From the NCBI RefSeq assembly GCF_963678635.1, contig NC_087066.1, positions 59,600,312-59,664,311 of the forward strand: a DNA stretch of 64,000 nt. Direction: 5' to 3'. The DNA comes from Symsagittifera roscoffensis. Taxonomy: Eukaryota; Xenacoelomorpha; Acoela; Convolutidae. The notes under the pieces were generated by a model. The model saw only the letters and a list, made by a program, of their open reading frames with translations. It had not been told where the DNA came from and searched no databases. The position numbers were made by a program, and so were the translations under genes. This document shows, one piece after another, positions 1 to 19,050 of this stretch (within the stretch, counting starts at the first letter, position 1; every line of letters begins with the position of its first letter).

Positions 1-603
1 TGTTTGCGTTTCTTCTGAGCAGATGCGCCCTATATGGTCGACACATAGATAGCCAATTACTCGCACATCCTCTTTGTTGTTCGGGTTCAGAGGCTTCGCC
101 AGTACTACGAGATTAAGTGGGAACAATTGATCGCCAGCAAACCTTGTTTGGAATTTAATCTCTTTCATTTTTGATGAAAAAACGTCTTCTTTTTCTTCAG
201 TTGTTTCTTCTTTTCTGCATGAAGTTTGGTCACAATTTTCAGCTTCCTGGCTTTTTATTTGTTCTTCATGTTCGACTTTTTGTAGCAATGCTAACACTTG
301 ATGAGCGTATTTGGGGTACTTGATCAAATCGTGGACAACAATTCTGGCGTTGGTGTAGATATCAGTTGCCGATCGTCTGTAGGAGAGAAATATAGCTAAT
401 GGCAGCCCCAGACCCAAAGATATCAGAACACCCCCGACACAAGCGAAGATGATGCCGCTTCCGGCCATGACGAGCGCAATGAACTTGTCATGGTCCGTCC
501 AGTACTTGGATAACGCCGTCTTCAATTTGTGCATTCGGTTGCCCGATCTGAGCTCGATTGGGCTCACCGGGGGCACAAAATCCCAGGGCGTAAGACCGGG
601 CAT
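1..603 (-). CDS. Partial gene, unrecognised membrane-anchored protein (5' end; runs off the window)
   Basis: On the minus strand the frame is open without a stop from an ATG at 603-601 to the window edge, 201 codons. An in-frame TAG at 624-622 lies just upstream, so this ATG is the natural start. Residues about 41-74 form a long hydrophobic stretch (FIALVMAGSGII... to ...LAIFLSY) followed by Arg-Arg, enough for one long or two tightly packed membrane spans. A short N-terminal region precedes it. Behind it lie a Glu/Lys-rich linker (about residues 113-145) and a more structured segment (about 150-201) containing VIGYLCVDHIGRI. I do not recognise the family. It lies 437 bp downstream of the ATG5 stop codon on the same strand. 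The gene probably continues, perhaps through introns, beyond position 1. Confidence 0.6.
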   Translation of the reverse strand, partial: MPGLTPWDFVPPVSPIELRSGNRMHKLKTALSKYWTDHDKFIALVMAGSGIIFACVGGVLISLGLGLPLAIFLSYRRSATDIYTNARIVVHDLIKYPKYAHQVLALLQKVEHEEQIKSQEAENCDQTSCRKEETTEEKEDVFSSKMKEIKFQTRFAGDQLFPLNLVVLAKPLNPNNKEDVRVIGYLCVDHIGRICSEETQT

Positions 604-1040
604 ATTTTCAGCACTCAATTGCTATCGTGATTAACTCATCATTATTCTGAAACAGTACAAAAAATAAAAACGAGAGTGAAATGATTACTACATTTTCATA
701 TGGTACTGGTTTATTTATTCAACTTAATAAACTTCCTTCGCGTCAGTTACAAACAAACGCATATTCGATAAAATATAGTTAGGAAAACGTTTTCATTTAA
801 ATATGTAAACTACTGAAAATAAAAACCAAAGCATTAATTTGTAATTTGATTTCGAGCAACGCAAAATTAAACACATGATTTAAACTGTTCGCCTTTTATG
901 TCACTTTTTCTTTCTTTGCGCTAACAGATTTTTGTCGATTGGTACTATTGATTTTCCATCCTACACTTGAGATATACGTCCAACTGTCACACACTTCTAC
1001 CCTTTTCTGAGATCAATAACCGCCAATTTGAAAGGAAACT
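604..1040. other. Intergenic spacer between ATG5 and the downstream membrane-protein gene
   Basis: 437 bp, AT-rich, with no supported coding region. It should hold the ATG5 3' UTR and the promoter of the downstream gene. The only signals I can point to are the overlapping AATAAA hexamers listed separately. Confidence 0.6.
710..719 (-). promoter_or_regulatory. Candidate ATG5 polyadenylation signal (overlapping AATAAATAAA)
   Basis: Read on the minus strand this is AATAAATAAA, two overlapping AATAAA hexamers about 320 nt past the ATG5 stop codon. It is the best-placed signal before the next gene starts, but it was chosen by position and hexamer only. Confidence 0.4.
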
Positions 1041-10850
<9,810 letters not shown>

Positions 10851-12552
10851 ATCCAAACCTGACAACAAAAAATCTTGACATTTTTGTTCCGACAATTGCA
10901 AATTGGTAGGAACTTTAGGTTCGGTTGTTTTAGTTTTTTATTAAATTATTTCTTCCACGCAAAATCATTTTTAGGTCATTTCACTTGTAATCTCGTAATT
11001 CCAAGGAAACGTTGAAAACATTTTCACAAAGTCAAAAACTCTATGGTCACTTTTCAGTTTTAGTCTACTTTCGAGAGTAAAATGAGCGAACAGGCCTCAT
11101 GAAATTAAAACTCAGATAAAGACGTTAGGTGACAATAAATTGCCAATTTTTATTGAAGCACCTCTTTCGCATGGTCAGAAACACCCGATTCAGGACAAAT
11201 TTAACTAAAATCATTTATTGACCGGTTTTGATGCATTAGATAAATAAAAGCCTCGGCAAAGTGGAACGTAAGCAAAATAAGAGGAACACCAGTTGATTGT
11301 GCAATTTCAAGAGTGGTGAAATATTCGACGGTAAATAATCTTTTTGCTGTAACTTACGATAGAGGCAGTGGGTTTTCTGTAATGAAAAGACAAACTTGTG
11401 ATAAAAAAACTACAGGAAGTTCTGAATTAACAACAGTTTACAGAAATCGAAAACTGCACAGATAGTTTGATCCTGAAGGGGATAAGATATCAAAAAAACT
11501 ACTGGAAACGAAAAACAAGAACTCATCAGTGATAAGAATTGTTCAAAACTCAGAAAAACCGGAGCTCAGCCACTAGGTTATACGGTTTGTCTTAAGAACA
11601 GAAGCAAGAAACACCACTCCGTGCGGCTTACAGAAATCGAAAATTAAGCATTTTCAAGATATTGTGTAGTTCTCCGGTTCATATAGTGTAATACAACGCG
11701 GGTATCACTGAGCGATTGTCCGTCCAACAACTAAGTAGAAAAAAAAACAATATTTTCAATTAAATTACAAATTCAATTAAAATACGCGTTGGTGTGGCCC
11801 CAATTATTCATTTACTTCTACAGAGGTTGAAATCGATTTTCACAACATTTAACTTCAGCTTCAGTGTAGTCATCAATTGATAATGAAGGATTCTAAGCTT
11901 CTGATTGTTCCATGTTTTCCTGATATCCTCATAAACATCGCAAATATCAGCTGAGCAAAAGTAAAAATCTTCACAGCTCCGTTTCTGTATACAACTTGAT
12001 AAAGATATACAATGAACAACTAGCAACTGACAAGTAGCTTCTTTTGGTGTCAAGATCGTTAATTACTGTTGTCAATTCTCAGAAAATCATCATAAAATCT
12101 CAACTAAATTTAAAATTTAACCTTGACTGTTCCATTCAATAGTTCCAATTCCCTATAATTTGTCTCCTCGCCGTTTTCAGAAAATCCGGCAAACGGCAAG
12201 ATAAAAGTATCGTCAAACAGTTGAACAAGGAATTAGAATTAAAGGACTGGCCCACTTCGAGATCTTCCAACAACAACTGCTTTCAAATCGATGTCTTCCA
12301 GACTGTTTCATAATTACATCATTTTTTCAACAAACGTCCCTTCAGTTCATTCACTTGACTCAGGCTGATTTTTCATTTTCTGTTTAGACCTACGATACAA
12401 CTGACTGCTTATGAACAGCCATGGAACGCTGACAAACTTGTTATTGGAACTTCAAGGACGAAACAAAAACATAGGAAAGTCTTCATTCAGATGTTCATTC
12501 GTCTCGAGGCGCAACCGATAGAGACCTAAAAAACAGATAACCTAACCTAACC
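10851..12552. other. Region upstream of ATG5; no recognised gene
   Basis: About 1.7 kb of AT-rich DNA that should include the ATG5 promoter or a 5' UTR intron. One minus-strand frame, 11808-12053 (81 codons, Cys-rich centre with CEDFYFCSADICDVYEDI), is more protein-like than its surroundings and could be an exon of an unidentified gene. It has no family match and I do not call it as a gene. Confidence 0.4.
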
Positions 12553-12590
12553 TTCAATAAGAACACGTCGAGTTGCGTGTTCTTATTGAA
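12553..12590. repeat. Perfect 15-bp inverted repeat with 8-nt loop
   Basis: The arm TTCAATAAGAACACG at 12553-12567 is exactly complementary to 12576-12590, loop TCGAGTTG. It directly follows a short AACCTAACCTAACC run (12538-12551). Cruciform or RNA hairpin is possible; no function is assigned. Confidence 0.7.
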
Positions 12591-13094
12591 GAAACGTAAC
12601 CCGTATCGATTTTAATTGAAAAACACTTGTCATCTTCTTTTATCATTATCACTTCCATATCTAGAAAATTCCAAGGATTTTGACTGGAATACATGATGAA
12701 GGGACTCATGACTGTAACCTCGGTTACTATGATACTTTTGACCTTCTGATTACCAAAACAAACAGAGACTTAACAAACTTAAATAGTTTCATATAGCGAA
12801 ATGCCTGGGACGAGGTCGAGGTTGGCAACAAATATTAGTTAAGTTCTCAGATAGTTACGCTGTAGAAAACACGTTAGCGCGGTCATGAATGCTCAAATTG
12901 TACGAACCAACATATAACGGTAAAGCGTATCGCGTGTTTCTCTCAAATCCCTGAAGAAGAAAGAAGAAAAGTATTAAAGTAACATCTGAAATAAACACCA
13001 GATATACCAAAAAAATGGAAACTGTGATGGAATGATGAAGTCAAGCGAGTTCACCAGTACCTTGGTCCTTCTGGCTTTAGCCTTGGGTCAGTTT
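12591..13094. other. Probable 3' flank or 3' UTR of the split LINE; no gene seen
   Basis: About 500 bp below the stop codon of the minus-strand LINE reverse transcriptase. A CR1-type 3' UTR would be expected here, but I find no diagnostic tail repeat, so the LINE's 3' boundary is unresolved. Confidence 0.35.
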
Positions 13095-13607
13095 CTAAAA
13101 GTTTCTCAAAATTCTGTCTGGAAACATAGATCCATACACCTTTTTGACTGCCACTTCGGCAGTCGGTAGCCGTTTTCTTAACCTTTCGGACCAGTAGTCG
13201 CGCCTATGCGGCACAATGTCATATAGTTGATGCTTCGAACCAGGTTTAGAGATATTATTCAGAAGTCTCGCCGTTTTGACTTTAATGTGTTCTTCGATAG
13301 GAACAAATTCTTTTATAATACCCATACGAACAGCACGTTTTTGAACAGCGTCCACTTTTCTAAGAACCGTTTTCGCAGCGCTGCCCCATACTTCCAAAAC
13401 GTATGTTAAGATAGATAGAACAAGTGACTGATAAGGCAAAGAAAAGTCATCTGCACGATATCCCAATCGCTTTAGTTTGAGAAGCAGGAACAAGTTTGAG
13501 GAAGCTCTACTGTTTGTCTTGGATACATGTGGTAGAAAAACTAACCTGCTGTCTATAAAAATTCCCAAAACTTTCATATTTTCAACCAGCGGTGTGCTTT
13601 CGATATC
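13095..13607 (-). pseudogene. CR1/L2-type LINE, C-terminal part of reverse transcriptase (split by the LTR element)
   Basis: The frame is open from the LTR junction at 13607 to the stop at 13095-13097. It carries the post-catalytic thumb/C-terminal signature of APE-type non-LTR reverse transcriptases: KVLGIFIDSRLVFLPHV, LTYVLEVWG and VQKRAVRMGI. Its 5' continuation is at 36421 and above, on the other side of the 22.8-kb insertion. The frame across the insertion point is preserved, showing that the LTR element landed in this coding sequence. The upstream half has frameshifts, so the LINE was probably already decaying. Confidence 0.85.
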
Positions 13608-14035
13608 TGTGCCAGTCGGTCATATTTGGAAGTTTGACCTTGAGAGAAGCAAAAAACACTTGATTTTGGAGTGAAATTTAATTTTTCAAAATTTCGAATG
13701 GAACCTGTCATGCACGATTTTCTCGCGAGAACTGAAAATCAGAAAAAGAGATCAGAACAATTTCAGAACAATTGAGTCGAAAACGCGGGAAAGTCGCAAG
13801 AAAAAGCAGTAGGAAATTGCTATTCGCAATTTCCATCTCTATAATAATCGAGAGTAGAGCTGTCCCATCTGTGACAGAGACGAGAGCATTCCCTCGAATT
13901 GGATTATAACGACTGGAGTATTATTCGGAACTGGACTAGAGTGAACCTTCGGTGGAAAGGTGGACAGCTTGAGTGTCCTAATGGTTCACAAGAAAACTAT
14001 TGTCTAGAGTATAAACTCGTTCTCATTGTTAAAAC

Positions 14036-14042
14036 TATAAAA
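14036..14042 (+). promoter_or_regulatory. LTR TATA-like box (TATAAAA)
   Basis: TATAAAA sits about 430 bp into the LTR and 190 bp before the AATAAA signal, the spacing expected if transcription starts near 14065 and R/U5 follow. The identical copy in the 3' LTR is at 35933-35939. Assigned from motif and position only. Confidence 0.5.
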
Positions 14043-14229
14043 CATTAGACTCATTTAGTTACGTTATTTAATTCTTGAGTTAGTTACCGACTGGATTATT
14101 TCCCACTTCTTGAGCGTGCTACTATGTGAGTACAAATTTAAATTCCCAGAGTGTGTTTTATAATTGTTATGTCGAGGTAAGGCGAGTTTTAGGTTGATCC
14201 ATCTGAAATGGATCAAAGTTACACTGTCT

Positions 14230-14235
14230 AATAAA
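14230..14235 (+). promoter_or_regulatory. LTR polyadenylation signal AATAAA
   Basis: AATAAA followed by AAGTAA. The 3' LTR copy at 36127-36132 is the one that would be used. It lies downstream of the TATA-like box, so the signal would be within R, as in other LTR elements. Confidence 0.55.
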
Positions 14236-14534
14236 AAGTAACTTAACGGATTGTTCCAACCCGGTTTTTAACGGCGTTCATGTATTTTGGGTATCTAGAG
14301 ACCTAAGTATGGGGACGTTTCTAATTCTAGAGTGGGGGGATATTTTAGTAGTAGCCTTTAAGCTGTAACGGGTCGTAGTCTCATGTCACAAGCGAACCGA
14401 ACTGGCTCCGACCGTTCTTGAGGTAGAAAAACACAAGAGATAGTGTCCCTGACCCTTGAGCCAGTGGTTATAGGGCCTATTTTTCTTAAGCCTCATGTGT
14501 GACTGCAGTAGACGAATGTTACATAGTGTTTTTA

Positions 14535-14550
14535 TGGCGCTCCTGGGTGT
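14535..14550 (+). promoter_or_regulatory. Possible primer binding site
   Basis: TGGCGCTCCTGGGTGT starts with TGG, the complement of a tRNA 3' CCA, but begins 11 nt after the LTR instead of the usual 0-5 nt. I cannot match it to a particular tRNA by eye. Confidence 0.3.
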
Positions 14551-15018
14551 TTACGACATCAAGACTACGGAGTCGAACCCACTTGAGACAGCTTCGGGCT
14601 GAATGCCCATTCTAGAGTACCGGCGGTACGGTTCGACAGGAACGTGCAAACCTTCCGGTTGTACCGTGATAGCTTTTTAAGAAAACTCGAGAAAATTTCC
14701 TGGTACGCTCTCCGAACGAGGCTTAGCTAACCGAGTAAAGGGGGGCAACTAGGGGGACAAAAACACGAGCAAAAAGACAAAAAGCAAAACAAAAAAGCCA
14801 AAAAAGAAACGAAAAAGGAACAAAAAACCATAAAACGAAAAAAGACAGTGACTTTGACACCAGATCAGTTGGATCAAACCTTTATATTAATTAAATAGTA
14901 TACCCATACTGTTTTATAAGTTCGATCGTTTCGATCAACCTAGCAATTTAAACCAGTAAACTGAATAAAGTGCCCGAAGTGGGGCGTCGTCAAGGGTTTT
15001 CAGATAGCTTGGAACTTA

Positions 15019-15222
15019 GCTGGACCAATAGGAGACTTGACTGGAAGAGGTGACCAGCCGAGTGGGAAAGTGGTTCAGGGACACTTGAGCTGAACCAATA
15101 GGAGACTTGACTGGAAGAGGTGACCAGCCGAGTGGGAAAGTGGTTCAGGGACACTTGAGCTGAACCAATAGGAGACTGGACTGGAACAGGTGACCAGTCG
15201 AGTGGGAAAGCAGCCAAGAAGG
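15019..15222 (+). repeat. Leader tandem repeat, 70-bp unit, ~2.8 copies
   Basis: Units start at 15019, 15089 and 15159 and share CCAATAGGAGACT, GGTGACCAG and GAGTGGGAAAG. The first two copies are nearly identical; the third is partial and diverged. It lies in the 5' untranslated leader of the LTR element. Confidence 0.9.
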
Positions 15223-15426
15223 ATTTGGCAATTCTCGAGTTCTCAAGTTGGGCAGAACGGGTATCGTTAGAATCCACATTACATTATAGGAGATAAGTGT
15301 AAAATTGGATAAGCGAAATCCCCCAGTTTTGAGGAACGTTTTTACTTGAGCAGGCCTGGAAACAGGTCTACGGTTTTCTCTTGAGAGGTTTAGCACCCGG
15401 CGCTTAAAGTAATTTTTAGGCTTAAG

Positions 15427-15462
15427 AAGGGGGGCTAGACAGGGGGGAGGTTAGAAGGGGGA
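15427..15462 (+). repeat. G-run cluster in the leader (possible G-quadruplex)
   Basis: Three G runs of 4-6 bases with short spacers, followed by more G runs near 15501, 15637 and 15685. The strand-biased G tracts in the sense RNA could form a quadruplex in the leader; only the composition is observed. Confidence 0.4.
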
Positions 15463-16033
15463 CTGGTTAAGTTAGAGGTTGGCGGTTGTAAATTGTAAAA
15501 AGGGGGAAATTAGAGTAACTAATTAGTCGACATCGTTGACTTAGTTACATTAGAAATTAACACGCGTTGGTAATATTAGGTGGAGATCAAAAATTCAACT
15601 CGAGTTAAGACTGGTACGCTGGTTGGTTTGGTAGGGGGGACCGGATATAAACAGCTTTTGTGAAACCCCATAAGATCACTAGTGGGGGGAGGAAAACGCG
15701 TGGCAATTAGGTACCAGACATTTTTTTCGACAAAAGGTAGACATTGGTCACCTTTGAATTTCAGGTGGGCTCATTTTTCTGTTTTTATTATTTTTCTTAC
15801 TTAGATTTTTGTTGCATTTTAGTGAGGATTTGTGTTTGGTTTTATACGAACAGGTGATCACAAGATACCTGCGCACCTACATTGAAATAGAAACAACCAA
15901 AAAGAAGAGGGGGGTCAGCATTTGGCTTTTAAGAGAGGGTTTTTGGGAAAATTTTACTAGAGCTTGAGTGTTGGTACAAGGTACGGTGATTCAAGAAGAC
16001 CCTACAACGAGGAAGACACTCCGTGACGAGTCT

Positions 16034-16748
16034 TGGGACAGTACCGAAGAAGTCTTGGGACAGAGCAGTCTTGGGACAGTGGTCTTGGGACAGGGTCTTG
16101 GGACAGTGGTCTTGGGACAGGGTCTTGGGACAGTGGTCTTGGGACAGGGTCTTGGGACAGTGGTCTTGGGACAGTGGTCTTGGGACAGTGGTCTTGGGAC
16201 AGGGTCTTGGGACAGTGGTCTTGGGACGGGGTCTTGGGACAGTGGTCTTGGGACAAGGGTCTTAGGACAGGGTCTTGGGACAGGGTCTTGGGACAGTGGT
16301 CTTGGGACAGGGTCTTGGGACAGGGTCTTGGGACAGTGGTCTTGGGACAGGGTCTTGGGACAGTGGTCTTGGGACAGGGTCTTGGGACAGTGGTCTTGGG
16401 ACAGTGGTCTTGGGACAAGGGTCTTGGGACACTAGTCTTGGGACACTAGCCTTGGGACACTGGTCTTGGGACACTGGTCTTGGGACAGTAGTCTTGGGAC
16501 ACTAGCCTTGGGACAGTAGTCTTGGGACACCAGCCTTGGGACACTGGTCTTGGGACACTACCCTTGGGACACTAGTCTTGGGACAGTAGTCTTGGGACAC
16601 TAGCCTTGGGACACTAGTCTTGGGACACTAGCCTTGGGACACTGGTCTTGGGACACTACCCTTGGGACACTAGTCTTGGGACAGTAGTCTTGGGACACTA
16701 GCCTTGGGACATTAGTTTTGGGACAGTAGTCTTGGTACAAGGGTCTTA
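16034..16748 (+). repeat. Minisatellite, 13-15-bp unit (core CTTGGGACA), about 50 copies, in the leader
   Basis: About 715 bp of tandem units built on TCTTGGGACA followed by GTGG, GGG, CTAG, CTGG or GTAG. The 5' half alternates GTGG and GGG variants; the 3' half shifts to CTAG/CTGG/GTAG variants. Several frames on both strands are open through it, producing low-complexity chance frames rather than genes. It precedes gag by about 290 bp. Confidence 0.95.
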
Positions 16749-17034
16749 GGACACTAGCGGAGAGTACTGTGATAGTGACGAATAGTCTTGGGACGGTATA
16801 AAAATTGAAGTAGAATCACAACAAGTGTGTCTTAAGACAGAATAAGACAAATCGAAATAGGTACGGTTAAGACCAAATTAAGGAAAGTTTTTCGGAGGTT
16901 TAAGAAAGAGAATTGGATAAGGTTTTTAACACGTTGTACAGAATTTGTTACCACAAAAAATATTTTTTTTTACCCTTAGAATAGAATCGTGTATATAATA
17001 AAATTGTAAATAGGAGCAGTTGTAAATAGAAATA
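16749..17034 (+). other. Leader between minisatellite and gag
   Basis: No coding signal. It contains a TATA-like GGTATAAAAATT near 16795 and an AT-rich stretch just before the gag ATG. An internal promoter is conceivable but unsupported beyond these motifs. Confidence 0.35.
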
Positions 17035-19050
17035 ATGAGGCGGAGTAGGGTACCGGTGCTCGAAAAAAGGTCAAGTGGATCAAACACGAAATATAATTCA
17101 TCGCTGCGCGGAACGACATCAACGGGCCCAAAGATAACGAAGACGAACTTTTCAGTTAACATGGTCAGCACAAGGAGTACAGCGGAGAACAGGGCGAAAG
17201 AGGGCACGGAAGGGGAGCGAGTAGAACCCACCATCGAGATTGATCTAGAGACACCCGATCAAAGTGTGGATGAAACAAGGAAGATGGCGACAGAGTCAAC
17301 TCCAATGCCCAATGCAGAGGAACCGAACCAGAAACCCATAGAGTTCTCACCGATAGATGACGCGGAAGATGCAATAGGCAACACCGAAGAAACGGTGAAA
17401 GAAGACTCTCAAGTAAAGAGGACATCTTTTACGGAAAAATTGGGAATAATGTTCGGAATAAAAACAAAAGAAAACGTGACTGAAGAACCAAAAGCAGAAA
17501 GAGCACGAACATTTGGGACAGTGAGCACGAAGACCTCAGAAGCCAATCCAAGAGAGGAACAAGCTAAAGCAGAGGCTACGGCCGAAGAGAGACCGACAGC
17601 TGACCATGAAGAGACTACCATTGAGCTGGGTGACTTGTTGGCGAAATTAAATCAGATTGACAAAAGACTTAAGCACAGTGAAGAAGACAGAGAGGTGATA
17701 AAAAAGGAGATAAGATACAACAAGCACGAGTATCTAGACAGTTATTTTAACCTAGCTAAGGCAACAGATGAGATACTCAAGGAAATGTCAGATAAGGTAG
17801 AAGCCACCAATGAAGAACGAGAAAAGAACATCAAAACAGACATGCAACAGTTGAAGAACCGATATGATGATGTCAACAGCCAATTAGGGAGCCTGGAAAG
17901 GAGAATGGACACAATGAGCAAGAGTCAAGCCGAGAGTTCGTGTGCAATACAGGCGAAGTTGGATGCAATCTTGAGAGGTTCCACTCCACAAGAAAGACCG
18001 GCAGCGGATCGTACGCAAAGCACCAGAGTTGACTTTGTAGAACCACAAAGGAACAAACGGCAATCGACACCGTTGCCCTTAACCAGGGATGCGATAAGCA
18101 TAGCACCAACAGCTGCGAAAACAATAATGAAGAATGGAACGTCGAATACAACGACTGGTCCGGGAGATGCAACAGCTAACAGCAACACAGGACCGGATGC
18201 TATGACATGGGCCAGCACTTGGGAGATGATGAACAGGACTCTAGAGGCCTTCGCCACGAGGAACACTGACTCGAGCGACAGGAGAGAGGGAAAAACAAGA
18301 AAGACATTCAAGAAGCCAAAAGAATTCAAGGACGACTCCGATGGATGCATTGACACTTGGGTGGAAGTGATGAGATTACATCTAGAACAAGATAACTTGA
18401 GTGACGAAAGACAAGCATGTACAGCCATACTGAGCAACTTGGAAGGAACGGCATTAAAATGCGTGGTCGCAAAGAAGGAGGAAGAACGCGACACCGCGGA
18501 CAAGATCTTCGAGATATTGCTGAATCGATTCGGGTCAGGCATGAAGGGTCACCAAGCGATGATGCGATTTGAAAAGAGAAGGCAGAGGGACGACGAGTCA
18601 ATAGATCGGTTCCTAGATGACCTCGAGAGCTTGAGAAGGAGGAGTGACCCAGAGGAGTCGACAAATAGACGGAACTTTAGCATTGCCTCGAAGTTCATCG
18701 ATGGGGTGAAAAGTGATGACTTAAGGACAATGTTAGCAACATACTACACATTGTCGAAGGACAGCGCACCCACCCCAGAAGAAATGAGACAGAAATCAAG
18801 AGAATACATGCTGATGAAACCTAAGAAGTACTCATATTCCGAAAACAGGAACACGCAAGGGGGAAGCCAACCCCAGAGGTCATCATGGTACAAACCTAGA
18901 GATGATATGGACAAGCGCAGATCATGCGCGAACTGCGGGTCAGCGGATCATCATGTGGCTGACTGCACAACGTACAAACAAGGCATGAAGAGCCTAGGTT
19001 ATGCACCGGATGAAGAGGATATGAGCCAGATGGAGGAACACGAGTACTAA
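17035..19050 (+). CDS. gag: Gag polyprotein of the LTR element
   Basis: 671 codons from ATG 17035 to TAA 19048-19050. The N-terminal ~250 residues are charged and low-complexity (MA-like position), with a coiled-coil-prone stretch around residues 195-300. Residues about 420-600 resemble a retrotransposon gag/capsid domain: FKKPKEFKDDSDG, LEGTALKCVV, LLNRFGSGMKGHQA, FEKRRQRDDESIDRFLDDLESL. A CCHC zinc knuckle (C631, C634, H639, C644) lies near the end. The TAA is in frame with the pol segment that follows, and a second knuckle sits 30 nt beyond it, so the stop cuts through a two-knuckle nucleocapsid-like region. This may be a readthrough site that controls the gag:pol ratio, or a disabling mutation. 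Confidence 0.88.
   Translation: MRRSRVPVLEKRSSGSNTKYNSSLRGTTSTGPKITKTNFSVNMVSTRSTAENRAKEGTEGERVEPTIEIDLETPDQSVDETRKMATESTPMPNAEEPNQKPIEFSPIDDAEDAIGNTEETVKEDSQVKRTSFTEKLGIMFGIKTKENVTEEPKAERARTFGTVSTKTSEANPREEQAKAEATAEERPTADHEETTIELGDLLAKLNQIDKRLKHSEEDREVIKKEIRYNKHEYLDSYFNLAKATDEILKEMSDKVEATNEEREKNIKTDMQQLKNRYDDVNSQLGSLERRMDTMSKSQAESSCAIQAKLDAILRGSTPQERPAADRTQSTRVDFVEPQRNKRQSTPLPLTRDAISIAPTAAKTIMKNGTSNTTTGPGDATANSNTGPDAMTWASTWEMMNRTLEAFATRNTDSSDRREGKTRKTFKKPKEFKDDSDGCIDTWVEVMRLHLEQDNLSDERQACTAILSNLEGTALKCVVAKKEEERDTADKIFEILLNRFGSGMKGHQAMMRFEKRRQRDDESIDRFLDDLESLRRRSDPEESTNRRNFSIASKFIDGVKSDDLRTMLATYYTLSKDSAPTPEEMRQKSREYMLMKPKKYSYSENRNTQGGSQPQRSSWYKPRDDMDKRRSCANCGSADHHVADCTTYKQGMKSLGYAPDEEDMSQMEEHEY

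Larger units (their letters stand above)
13608..14523 (+). repeat. 5' LTR
   Basis: 916 bp, begins TGTGCCAG and ends GAATGTTACA. It differs from the 3' LTR at four substitutions (near 13837, 14173, 14242 and 14489) and by no indel. Boundaries are exact because the flanking bases differ at both ends. It contains a TATA-like box and an AATAAA in the expected U3-R order, and six plus-strand CTTGAG hexamers. Confidence 0.97.

Noticed and set aside
11808-12053. A minus-strand exon of another gene upstream of ATG5
   Set aside because: Protein-like but without family match or convincing splice sites; noted only within the upstream-region entry.
14535-14550. A confident tRNA assignment for the primer binding site
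   Set aside because: The TGG start is 11 nt from the LTR and the match to any particular tRNA cannot be judged without a tRNA set.
16002-16505. Long open frames on both strands encoding repetitive peptides across the minisatellite
   Set aside because: The 13-15-bp unit contains no stop in several frames, so open frames follow from the repeat itself; there is no start context or family match.
16034-16748. CRISPR-like array
   Set aside because: Units are 13-15 bp and contiguous without unique spacers, inside a eukaryotic retroelement leader; this is a minisatellite.
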